This document shows positions 33,063-41,259 of a stretch of 64,000 nucleotides of DNA, one piece after another (within the stretch, counting starts at the first letter, position 1; every line of letters begins with the position of its first letter). Position numbers and translations under genes: made by a program. The stretch comes from Flavobacterium arcticum (lineage in GTDB: Bacteria; Bacteroidota; Bacteroidia; Flavobacteriales; Flavobacteriaceae): assembly GCF_003344925.1 (NCBI RefSeq), contig NZ_CP031188.1, positions 2,215,001 to 2,279,000 of the forward strand, in the 5' to 3' direction. The notes beneath the pieces are model-generated. The model had not been told where the DNA came from. It did no database searches and saw only the letters and a list, made by a program, of their open reading frames with translations.

Positions 33063-34676
33063 ATGAAAAATATTTTTCTATTCTTAGCTTTTATATCATC
33101 AAATATGATATTGGCTCAAGAAGATGCTTGGGTATATTTTACTGATAAACCTGACACGGAATATTATCTTGCCAACCCACTTGAAATGCTTTCGCAAAAA
33201 GCACTCGACAGACGTACTAATCAAGGTATAGTTCTCGATGAAATAGACATACCACTTCATCAGCCATATATTACTGCTATAACAGAGGCAGAAGGTATAA
33301 CTGTAATGGCAAAATCTAAATGGCTGAATGCATTACACATTCGTGGTACTGAAGAGGATATAAATGTACTTATCAATCTTGAATTTGTAGATTATATAGA
33401 CTTTGCCAATAAATTGCTTAATACATCAGGGAGAATATTACAGCCTACACAAACAAGTACTGTAAATAAAACATTAGAAACTCTAGCAAATTTTGAATAT
33501 GGGATATCATCTAATCAGATAACAATGCTTAATGGCGACCAACTGCACCAACAAGATTTTACAGGTACAGGTATAACTATAGCTGTACTTGATGCTGGGT
33601 TTCCTGGAGTTGATACTGCGCAACCTTTTCAGCGACTTTTTGATAATAATCTTATATTAGGTACTTACGATTTTGTTACCGATTCAGAGAATGTTTATAC
33701 TGCCAATTCTCATGGTACAATAGTACTTTCGGCTATTGGAGGTTATACCGAAGGTGAACTTGTAGGTACTGCACCCGATGCTTTTTATTATCTTTTTAGA
33801 ACAGAAGATGCTACTAGCGAAAACCCTGTAGAAGAATCTTATTGGGTAGAAGCCGCCGAAGCCGCCGACAGCCTTGGTGTAGATGTTATAAACACCTCAT
33901 TAGGTTATTTTTTGTATGATAATCCTAATTACAGTTATACTTATGAAGACATAGATGGACAAACATCCTTTATATCCCGTGGTTCAGATATTGCATTCTC
34001 TCGCGGTATGATATGTGTTACTTCTGGAGGAAATTCAGGAAATTCGGCTAACCCAAATATAGGTGTGCCCGCCGATGCTTTTAATGTACTTACTGTAGGT
34101 GCTGTTGATGAAAATGAAGAATATGGGAGTTTTAGCTCTATAGGACCAACCTATGATATGCGTGTAAAACCCGATGTTATGGCACGTGGTGTAAACACAA
34201 TATCATCAGACACTTCAGGAAACATTGTTGGAATATCAGGCACTTCGCTTTCTAGTCCTGTAATGACAGGTATGGTTGCATGTTTATGGCAAGCATTACC
34301 CGAAATGACTAATGCGGAAATAGTACAACTTATCAAAGAATCATCTGACCGTTATAACGAACCTAATGTACAGTACGGTTATGGTATACCCGATTTTGCT
34401 TTTGCTCTTAGTACTGCTTTATCAGTTAATGATATTGATACAATAAGGTTTACAGTATACCCAAACCCTACAGATAATAATATAAATGTTACCGCTATAG
34501 AAGATGGAAGAACAGCTAAATTATCAATATTCAATAATCTTGGGCAATTAGTACTACAGGATAATTTATCTGTAAACAACTCTTCAATCTATTTAGGTAA
34601 TTTATCTTCTGGGTTATACAGTTATCAAATAAAATCGGGAGATAAAATACAGTCAGGAAAACTTATCAAAAAATAA
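33063..34676 (+). CDS. Secreted S8 subtilase with T9SS C-terminal sorting domain
   Basis: 537 aa from the ATG at 33063 (an upstream ATG at 33033 would spoil the signal peptide). Signal peptide ends near MILAQ (about 19). A pro-like region of about 140 residues is followed by the catalytic domain: D177 in AVLDAGF, H217 in NSHGT, oxyanion N324 in SGGNSG, and nucleophile S395 in GTSLSSP. The last about 80 residues form a type A T9SS domain (FTVYPNPTDNNINV ... LSIFNNLGQLV ... SSGLYSYQI ... GKLIKK). The protein is thus exported by Sec, then by the gliding/PorSS machinery, to the surface or medium, probably for protein degradation. Confidence 0.93.
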   Translation: MKNIFLFLAFISSNMILAQEDAWVYFTDKPDTEYYLANPLEMLSQKALDRRTNQGIVLDEIDIPLHQPYITAITEAEGITVMAKSKWLNALHIRGTEEDINVLINLEFVDYIDFANKLLNTSGRILQPTQTSTVNKTLETLANFEYGISSNQITMLNGDQLHQQDFTGTGITIAVLDAGFPGVDTAQPFQRLFDNNLILGTYDFVTDSENVYTANSHGTIVLSAIGGYTEGELVGTAPDAFYYLFRTEDATSENPVEESYWVEAAEAADSLGVDVINTSLGYFLYDNPNYSYTYEDIDGQTSFISRGSDIAFSRGMICVTSGGNSGNSANPNIGVPADAFNVLTVGAVDENEEYGSFSSIGPTYDMRVKPDVMARGVNTISSDTSGNIVGISGTSLSSPVMTGMVACLWQALPEMTNAEIVQLIKESSDRYNEPNVQYGYGIPDFAFALSTALSVNDIDTIRFTVYPNPTDNNINVTAIEDGRTAKLSIFNNLGQLVLQDNLSVNNSSIYLGNLSSGLYSYQIKSGDKIQSGKLIKK

Positions 34677-34698
34677 TAAATCCATACTATACAATTAA

Positions 34699-35637
34699 AT
34701 GAACAGAATTACACAACTATTTAATATAGAATATCCTATAATACAAGCAGGAATGATATGGGCTAGTGGCTACAAGCTAGCAAGTGCCGTGAGTAATGCA
34801 GGAGGACTTGGGCTTATAGGAGCAGGCTCTATGTACCCAGATGTACTTCGCGAACATATACAGAAATGCAAAAAAGCAACTAATAAACCTTTCGGGGTAA
34901 ATGTACCCATGTTATATCCTAATATTGAAGAAATTATGGATATAATAGTAGAGGAGGGGGTGAAAATTGTATTTACATCGGCAGGTAACCCAAAAACTTG
35001 GACACCATTTCTTAAAGAGCATGGCATCACTGTAGTACATGTAGTAAGTAGTGTAAAGTTTGCACTAAAAGCACAAGAGGCAGGTGTAGATGCTGTAGTT
35101 GCCGAAGGCTTTGAGGCTGGTGGTCATAACGGTAGGGAAGAGACCACTACTTTTACATTAATACCAATGGTAAAAGAACAGCTACAAATACCACTTATTG
35201 CAGCTGGTGGTATTGCTACAGGTCGCGGAATGCTAGCCGCTATGGTATTAGGAGCTGATGGTGTACAAGTAGGAAGCCGCTTTGTAGCTTCGGTTGAATC
35301 ATCTTCACATGATAATTTCAAAAAAACAGTAATAGAAACTAAAGACGGTGACACACAACTAACACTAAAAGAGCTTGCACCCGTAAGGCTTGTAAAAAAC
35401 AAGTTTTTTAATGATGTAATGGAGCTTTATAAAGAATCACCAACAATAGAAGATTTAAAAACCTTGTTAGGACGGGCACGTGCTAAAAAAGGAATGTTTG
35501 AAGGCGATCTCGAAGAAGGTGAGCTAGAAATAGGGCAAATAGCAGGACTAATACACGATATTAAACCTGCCGCTGAAATAGTAAAAGAAATAATTACTGA
35601 TTTTGAGGCTGCAAAGCGAGAAGCAGTTAGTTTATAA
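34699..35637 (+). CDS. Nitronate monooxygenase / FabK-like FMN oxidoreductase
   Basis: 312 aa, TIM-barrel flavoprotein. PIIQAGMIWASGYKLASAVSNAGGLGLIG (N-terminal), VAEGFEAGGHNG with the catalytic histidine, IAAGGIATGRGMLAAMVLGADGVQVGSRFVAS for FMN phosphate binding. This group includes nitronate monooxygenases, enoyl-ACP reductase FabK and 2-nitropropane dioxygenase-named proteins; the precise reaction cannot be chosen from sequence. It is 22 nt after the subtilase, possibly in the same transcript by chance. Confidence 0.85.
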   Translation: MNRITQLFNIEYPIIQAGMIWASGYKLASAVSNAGGLGLIGAGSMYPDVLREHIQKCKKATNKPFGVNVPMLYPNIEEIMDIIVEEGVKIVFTSAGNPKTWTPFLKEHGITVVHVVSSVKFALKAQEAGVDAVVAEGFEAGGHNGREETTTFTLIPMVKEQLQIPLIAAGGIATGRGMLAAMVLGADGVQVGSRFVASVESSSHDNFKKTVIETKDGDTQLTLKELAPVRLVKNKFFNDVMELYKESPTIEDLKTLLGRARAKKGMFEGDLEEGELEIGQIAGLIHDIKPAAEIVKEIITDFEAAKREAVSL

Positions 35638-35654
35638 GTTCAAAAAATAATTAC

Positions 35655-36284
35655 TTATTCTGAAATAACAGTATAGAGTAAATCGCTTTCAAAAATTGCT
35701 GCGGGAGATATTACTTTTTCATTTAAAGGTATGTTATTCCCGTAGCGTTCTTTTATTTTTTCTTGCACTGCAGGATGTGAAAGATCAAACTCTTTTAGTT
35801 GTTGTGTTTTACCTACTTCTAAACCAGTTCCTTCTTTGTAAATCTTCCAAACGAGTTCAGAACAATATACACGTTCATTACTCCATTCAAAATACAAATC
35901 ATAATTTTTATTATTAAATGTACTTCCTGCTTTTTTCATTTTTTGGAATGCAGTAGGGGTAAGGGTTGCATTAGCTTCCTTTAACCGTTTTACTACATAA
36001 TGGTTATTTTCTCCTCTTGATATCCATTTAGATAAAGGTGTTTTTTGTACAGGTTGTATAGCTTCATAAACAAAATAATCATTCCCTTCTTTATAGATGA
36101 TACCACAATGAGAGTATTTTGATTTTGTTGCTAATTGAATAGCTTTACTTTGTGCTGAGGTAGAAGTTTGAAAAATTATATCACCATTATTTAAAACATC
36201 ATAATTTATATTACTGTTGTCATTACAGTTTAATAATAATAGTGTAAAAGATATGATTAGAGTTATGAATACTATTTTTTTCAT
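35655..36284 (-). CDS. YiiX/YebB-like papain-fold hydrolase, lipoprotein
   Basis: 209 aa. Signal peptide with lipobox LLNC (C20), so a periplasm-facing lipoprotein. The permuted NlpC/P60-like fold has NNGDIIFQT at the start, H59 in YSHCGII, E74, and nucleophile C141 in VYCSELVW, all as in the YiiX family. Members are thought to cleave amide or thioester bonds in the envelope (peptide stem or lipid). Single gene, with the terminator of its upstream convergent/divergent neighbours nearby at 36309. Confidence 0.85.
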   Translation of the reverse strand: MKKIVFITLIISFTLLLLNCNDNSNINYDVLNNGDIIFQTSTSAQSKAIQLATKSKYSHCGIIYKEGNDYFVYEAIQPVQKTPLSKWISRGENNHYVVKRLKEANATLTPTAFQKMKKAGSTFNNKNYDLYFEWSNERVYCSELVWKIYKEGTGLEVGKTQQLKEFDLSHPAVQEKIKERYGNNIPLNEKVISPAAIFESDLLYTVISE

Positions 36285-36308
36285 GCTTAAATGTGAATTT
36301 TGAAATAT

Positions 36309-36337
36309 AAAAAGATGCCTATTAAGGCATCTTTTTT
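36309..36337 (-). terminator. Rho-independent terminator downstream of the alkaline phosphatase gene
   Basis: AAAAAGATGCCT/AGGCATCTTTTTT stem on both strands, between the alkaline phosphatase stop (minus strand) and the start of the YiiX-like gene. Confidence 0.85.
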
Positions 36338-36357
36338 GTTTAAAATCTCAGTTGTAA

Positions 36358-37776
36358 TTAAAACTTATTTTCTACCTCTGCAGCTTGTAACATAAGGTAG
36401 TGCAAGTCGGTATTTTTAACAAATGGTTTTAGTAGTTCACTACCAGGCCCAAACATGGCAAGTTCAACAAAATCTGCTGAGTGTTGCATACTAATCCAGC
36501 CTACAGAATTATATTTTTTTTGTATTTGAGCATATGCTTCAAATGGAATATTCTTGTAGTTATATAATCCGTCTTGTTTACCAAAAGTACCTGTATAATA
36601 GCCTAATATCGTTTTTGCTTCTTCTTCGGTAATTGTTGTAGCATTACCATACTCTACAATTTCACGAACTTGTGCTATAGATGAAGTAGGTTTAATTTCA
36701 TTAAGTATCCACTCGTTCGTTTGTGTATAATTTTGCAAACTATCAAAGTTATTGTTAGCTTCTTTTCCGTATATAACACCAGGGTTAGCATTACCATGAT
36801 CAGTAGTTATAATAACTAATGTTTCACCATCTTTTTCTGCAAAGTCTATGGCAACTTTAATAGCATCATCAAAAGCTACCTGATCGTATAATAATGCTCC
36901 AATATCATTAGAATGTGCACCCCAATCTACTTTACCAGCTTCTACCTGTAGTGCAAAACCATTTTTACCATCTTTCATATGGTTGATGGCTTTTTGCGTC
37001 ATTTCGGCAAGGGTAGGGGTACTATCACTAAGTTCTTTACTACTCTTACGGTCTATACTATAAGGCATTGCATCTTCACTAAAAACACCCAGTACAGGTT
37101 TACCTTCGGTAGTTTGTGCCATTTCTTGTGTAGTGCGAGCTATTTGCCATCCTTTAGCTTTATATGCTGCATAAAGATCTTTTTTATCTTTTCTGGTTTC
37201 GGCACTAAAGTATTTGTTACCACCACCCATCATAATATCAAAACCTATTCTCAGGTAATCTTCGGCTATTTCAGCCTGTGAGTTACGACTATTACTATTA
37301 ATACAAAAACCAGCAGGTGTAGCATGGGTAATAGGTACAGTAGTAACACAGCCTACTTTTTTACCTGATTGTTTAAATTTTTGTAGTATTGGCAGGTATT
37401 CTTCTCCATTTGCCCCTACATTAAGCGAACCATTGTTTACTCTAAATCCACCTCCCCAAGATGAAGATCCTGCTGCCGAATCAGTTACTATAGAGCTTGC
37501 CGAAGCTGTATCCATAAGGGCACGTGATACTCGTTGGTCTTTATAAAGTTGCATCCAGTTAGAGCTTCTCCCCATTTTACGGTTAAGGTATAAGTCAGCC
37601 ATATTTAATGTTCCTGAACTCATCCCGTCACTAACAAGGAATATAATATTTTTAGCTTTCTTGTTTTTGTTTATAATATCAAAATCAAGTGTACCAGCAG
37701 CAGCTTTAAAAGGGTTTAAAACGGCTGTACCTATGGCTGCCATCGAACCATTCCTAAAAAATTTTCTTCTATCCAT
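36358..37776 (-). CDS. Alkaline phosphatase, Tat-exported
   Basis: 472 aa. The N-terminus MDRRKFFRNGSMAAIGTAVL has the twin-arginine motif and a weakly hydrophobic core, so export is by Tat in folded form. Metal/catalytic residues: D50 in FLVSDGMS, the phosphoserine S100 in VTDSAAGS, KVDWGAHSND, and ITTDHGNANPG. The usual second arginine region is present in the 70s-110s. It hydrolyses phosphomonoesters outside the cytoplasm. Length is normal. No Pho-box-like site can be pointed to in Bacteroidota. Confidence 0.93.
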   Translation of the reverse strand: MDRRKFFRNGSMAAIGTAVLNPFKAAAGTLDFDIINKNKKAKNIIFLVSDGMSSGTLNMADLYLNRKMGRSSNWMQLYKDQRVSRALMDTASASSIVTDSAAGSSSWGGGFRVNNGSLNVGANGEEYLPILQKFKQSGKKVGCVTTVPITHATPAGFCINSNSRNSQAEIAEDYLRIGFDIMMGGGNKYFSAETRKDKKDLYAAYKAKGWQIARTTQEMAQTTEGKPVLGVFSEDAMPYSIDRKSSKELSDSTPTLAEMTQKAINHMKDGKNGFALQVEAGKVDWGAHSNDIGALLYDQVAFDDAIKVAIDFAEKDGETLVIITTDHGNANPGVIYGKEANNNFDSLQNYTQTNEWILNEIKPTSSIAQVREIVEYGNATTITEEEAKTILGYYTGTFGKQDGLYNYKNIPFEAYAQIQKKYNSVGWISMQHSADFVELAMFGPGSELLKPFVKNTDLHYLMLQAAEVENKF

Positions 37777-37893
37777 CAGTATAAATCTAGTTTCTTCAAA
37801 AATATAAACAATTTATTAATACTGAATATTACTTGATGTTATTTTAAAGTTAGTACTATATAGAGTTATTATATATAGTATGCATTAGGAAAT

Positions 37894-37924
37894 AAAAAGT
37901 CTCGCTACAAGGAACGAGACTTTT
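37894..37924. terminator. Rho-independent terminator of the lysA unit
   Basis: AAAAGTCTCG ... CGAGACTTTT, a 10-bp stem with A/T runs on both sides, 41 nt beyond the lysA stop on the minus strand. Confidence 0.85.
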
Positions 37925-37964
37925 CTAAATAACAAAAAACATATAACCTGAAATTTGTATGCAG

Positions 37965-39200
37965 TTAAACCGCTACAGGAGTAGAGTTAAAATCCATTAT
38001 TACTTGCTTGCGGATAATATCGTCAAATGTTTCTCTTTCGCGTATCAGATGTCCTTTGCCTTCATACCATAATACTTCGGCAGGTCGAGTACGAGAATTA
38101 TAATTACTTGCCATCGAGAAACAGTAAGCTCCAGCATTGCGGAAGCATAATATATCACCTTCGGTAATTTCAGCGATTCTTCTATTTCCTGCAAAAGTAT
38201 CAGTTTCACAAATGTAGCCTACTACACTGTAAAAGCGCTCTTTACCCTTTTGGTTAGATATATTTTCGATATGATGATAAGAGCCATATAGCATTGGACG
38301 AATAAGATGATTGAATCCACTATCGATCCCCGCAAACACAGTAGAGGTAGTTTGTTTTACCACATTAACTTTGCTTAAAAAATAACCCGATTGGCTTACT
38401 AAAAATTTACCTGGCTCAAAACACAAGGTAAGCTCGCTGCCATATTCGCTACAAAATTTGGTAAAGCGTTTTGTTAGCTTTTTACCCAGTTCTTCCACAT
38501 CAGTTTCTATATCATCTTTTTTATAAGGCACTTTAAAACCACTACCAAAATCGAGAAACTCAAGCTCTTTAAAATGCATTGCTGTATCAAACAATATTTC
38601 GGCAGCATATAAGAATACTTCAATGTCTAATATATCCGATCCTGTATGCATGTGGATGCCATTAATATGCATACCTGTATTTTCTACAATACGTAATAAG
38701 TGTGGCATTTGATGTATTGATATACCAAATTTACTATCAATGTGCCCCACAGATATATTACTGTTACCACCTGCCATAACATGTGGATTAATACGTATGC
38801 AAACAGGGGTAGTGGGGTGCTTAGCACCAAACTGTTCCAGTATAGATAGGTTGTCTATATTTATTTGAACCCCAAGAGCAGCAACTTCTTCTATTTCCTC
38901 CATAGAAACACCGTTAGGTGTGTAAATAATTTTTTCGGGAGGATAGTCTGCCATAAGCCCTAATTGTACTTCTTGTATAGAAACAGTATCTAAGCCTGAA
39001 CCTAACTGTTTTAATAATTTTAAAATAGATATATTGCTTAACGCTTTTACAGCATAGTTAATTCGCAAACTGTTTACTTTGCTAAATGCTTTTTCTAGTC
39101 TGTGGTATTGCGATTGTATTTTCTCGGCATCATATACGTATAGAGGACTTTCAAATTGTTCAGATAACTCCAATAGCTGATTCGTTTCCATTTTTATCAT
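37965..39200 (-). CDS. lysA: Diaminopimelate decarboxylase
   Basis: Last step of lysine synthesis: meso-diaminopimelate to lysine, PLP-dependent, alanine-racemase fold. 411 aa. PLP lysine K52 in NYAVKALSN; HMHTGSD; phosphate-binding LDFGSGFKV; FEPGKFLVSQSG; active-site cysteine in GYICETDTFA; YCFSMASNYNSRTRPAE at the C-terminus. The start could also be the ATG at 39191 (METNQLLEL), which fits relatives as well. Controlled separately from the other lysine genes, none of which is nearby. Confidence 0.93.
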   Translation of the reverse strand: MIKMETNQLLELSEQFESPLYVYDAEKIQSQYHRLEKAFSKVNSLRINYAVKALSNISILKLLKQLGSGLDTVSIQEVQLGLMADYPPEKIIYTPNGVSMEEIEEVAALGVQINIDNLSILEQFGAKHPTTPVCIRINPHVMAGGNSNISVGHIDSKFGISIHQMPHLLRIVENTGMHINGIHMHTGSDILDIEVFLYAAEILFDTAMHFKELEFLDFGSGFKVPYKKDDIETDVEELGKKLTKRFTKFCSEYGSELTLCFEPGKFLVSQSGYFLSKVNVVKQTTSTVFAGIDSGFNHLIRPMLYGSYHHIENISNQKGKERFYSVVGYICETDTFAGNRRIAEITEGDILCFRNAGAYCFSMASNYNSRTRPAEVLWYEGKGHLIRERETFDDIIRKQVIMDFNSTPVAV

Positions 39201-39311
39201 AAATTATTTATGCAAAAATACTTTCGAAATATTCTCTAAACAATAAGCAAGTGTAAGTATAACAAAATATAACAAATTGTTAAATATATAACTTTAGTTG
39301 TACAGAATACA

Positions 39312-39722
39312 CTATTTTACAAAGGTAAGTTGATAGCCATCTAACCAAGTATTAGATAATCTCATAGTATTGCCTTCGATAGTTACACATCCAAAATCAA
39401 TATTATCTATAACTAAGCTTTCAGAACATAACTCTGTCTCTGCATTATTGTTAATATAACTATAGTTATAGGTTCCTGAATCAAGAAAATCAGTAATATC
39501 TTCATCAGTAGTAGTATTTACAACAGTCACAGTATTTTCAGAAGCATTAAAAGTCCAAATAATATCCCCTTCTTCAATATCTTGGTCTATCCCAGCTAAA
39601 GAACCACTTACATTTATAAGACTCCAACTATCATATGTATAGTCTATTGATACATCATCATCTTGTGTACAGGCAAAACAAAACAGTACACAAATAAGGT
39701 TTAAGAATATAATTTTTTTCAT
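39312..39722 (-). CDS. Lipocalin-like lipoprotein (hypothetical)
   Basis: 136 aa. Signal peptide MKKIIFLNLICVLFCFAC with the lipobox cysteine at C18, then an acidic linker. The mature part (YDSWSLINVSG ... GDIIWTFNASENTVTVVN ... GTYNYSY ... LSNTWLDGYQLTFVK) shows the alternating strands of small lipocalin-like proteins found in many Flavobacteriia. Two cysteines (LCSES, FGCVT) could form a disulfide. Ligand unknown. Confidence 0.7.
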   Translation of the reverse strand: MKKIIFLNLICVLFCFACTQDDDVSIDYTYDSWSLINVSGSLAGIDQDIEEGDIIWTFNASENTVTVVNTTTDEDITDFLDSGTYNYSYINNNAETELCSESLVIDNIDFGCVTIEGNTMRLSNTWLDGYQLTFVK

Positions 39723-39835
39723 AACAAAAGTGTTTTTTATATACTATAGATACAGATAGTATATTTAGGTTGCGTTTGCTATGAACAGCTAATTTTATAA
39801 ATATATTTTTCTAAAGGAAAAAATTTAAAAATACT

Positions 39836-39866
39836 TTTAGTCATTGGATGTATTTTGCTATTTTTG
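39836..39866 (+). promoter_or_regulatory. Candidate promoter of sucC
   Basis: -7 box TATTTTTG at 39859-39866, with only a weak -33 (TTTTAG near 39836). It lies about 30 nt before the ATG at 39898. Confidence 0.5.
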
Positions 39867-39897
39867 TTCCACTTTTAATAAGATAAATGCATTAATT

Positions 39898-41091
39898 ATG
39901 AATTTACACGAATATCAGGGAAAAGAAATACTTGCAAGCCACGGAGTACGTGTACAGCGCGGTATTGTTGCTAACAATCCTGCGGAAGCTGTAGCTGCTG
40001 CTAAAAAACTTACTGACGAAACTGGAACAGGATGGCATGTGATTAAAGCACAGGTACATGCAGGTGGACGCGGAAAAGGTGGTGGTGTTAAACTTGCTAA
40101 AAATCTACAAGAAGTAGAAGAGATTGCAGGTCAAATAATAGGTATGGATCTTATTACACCACAAACACCTCCTACAGGTAAAAGAGTACACAAGGTACTT
40201 ATTGCCGAAGATGTGTACTATCCTGGAGAAAGTGAAACTTCTGAGTTTTATGTATCTGTTTTATTAAACAGAGGTAAAGGTCGTAACATGATAATGTATT
40301 CTACCGAAGGTGGTATGGATATAGAGGAAGTGGCAGAAAAAACACCACATCTTATTTTTACTGAAGAAATAGACCCTGCTGTAGGGCTTCAAGGTTTCCA
40401 AGCAAGAAGAATTGCTTTTAATCTTGGTCTTTCTGGTAATGCATTTAAAGAAATGGTGAAATTTGTTGCCGCTCTTTATAAAGCATATACTGAAAGTGAT
40501 GCTTCGATGTTTGAAATTAACCCCGTATTAAAAACATCTGATAATAAAATAATAGCTGTAGATGCTAAAGTTGATCTTGATGACAACGCATTATACAGAC
40601 AAAAAGAATATGCTGAAATGCGCGACATTCGCGAAGAGAACCCTATTGAAGTTGAGGCTAAAGAAGTTGGTCTTAACTATGTAGATCTTGACGGAACTGT
40701 AGGTTGTATGGTAAATGGTGCAGGACTTGCAATGGCAACAATGGACTTAATTAAATATGCAGGTTTTGAGCCAGCTAACTTCCTTGATGTAGGTGGTACT
40801 GCAGATGCTAAGCGTGTAGAAACAGCTTTCAGAATTATATTAAAAGATCCTAATGTAAAAGCTATCCTTATTAACATCTTTGGTGGTATTGTTCGTTGTG
40901 ACCGTGTTGCACAAGGTGTAGTAGATGCTTACAAAAACATGGGAGACTCTATTAAAGTGCCTATTATTGTACGTTTACAAGGTACTAATGCAGAGATTGC
41001 TAAAGAACTTATTGATAACTCAGGTATGCCTATACTTTCTGCTACTTTATTCCAAGAAGCTGCAGACCAAGTTAAAAATGCTTTGAGCTAA
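39898..41091 (+). CDS. sucC: Succinate--CoA ligase (ADP-forming) subunit beta
   Basis: TCA cycle, substrate-level phosphorylation. 397 aa from the ATG at 39898, where MNLHEYQGKEILASHGV starts exactly like the family; an upstream in-frame ATG at 39844 lies before the promoter and is rejected. ATP-grasp features: HAGGRGKGGGVKLAK, and the C-terminal CoA-binding half with DLDGTVGCMVNGAGLAMATMD, NFLDVGGTA and INIFGGIVRCD. The alpha subunit gene is not next to it; what looks like sucD ends at the right edge of this window on the other strand. Confidence 0.97.
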   Translation: MNLHEYQGKEILASHGVRVQRGIVANNPAEAVAAAKKLTDETGTGWHVIKAQVHAGGRGKGGGVKLAKNLQEVEEIAGQIIGMDLITPQTPPTGKRVHKVLIAEDVYYPGESETSEFYVSVLLNRGKGRNMIMYSTEGGMDIEEVAEKTPHLIFTEEIDPAVGLQGFQARRIAFNLGLSGNAFKEMVKFVAALYKAYTESDASMFEINPVLKTSDNKIIAVDAKVDLDDNALYRQKEYAEMRDIREENPIEVEAKEVGLNYVDLDGTVGCMVNGAGLAMATMDLIKYAGFEPANFLDVGGTADAKRVETAFRIILKDPNVKAILINIFGGIVRCDRVAQGVVDAYKNMGDSIKVPIIVRLQGTNAEIAKELIDNSGMPILSATLFQEAADQVKNALS

Positions 41092-41110
41092 AAAGTAAAA
41101 TTTTATATAT

Positions 41111-41142
41111 TAAAAGCCCTTATAAATTTATAAGGGCTTTTA
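41111..41142 (+). terminator. Terminator of sucC
   Basis: TAAAAGCCCTTATAAA/TTTATAAGGGCTTTTA: a perfect palindromic stem with A and T ends. Confidence 0.85.
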
Positions 41143-41259
41143 ATAATAATAAATATATGGGGAAAAAAGAAAAGTCTAAAAGGAATTGGTTAACCATTAT
41201 TATTGAAAACATAATACTTTTTATTGGAAGTTAGTACGTTATTCTAACTCAATAGAAAT

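Noticed and set aside
41157..41234. 25-codon frame with a hydrophobic end after sucC
   Set aside because: Too short, no promoter or neighbour linking it, and composition expected by chance in AT-rich DNA.
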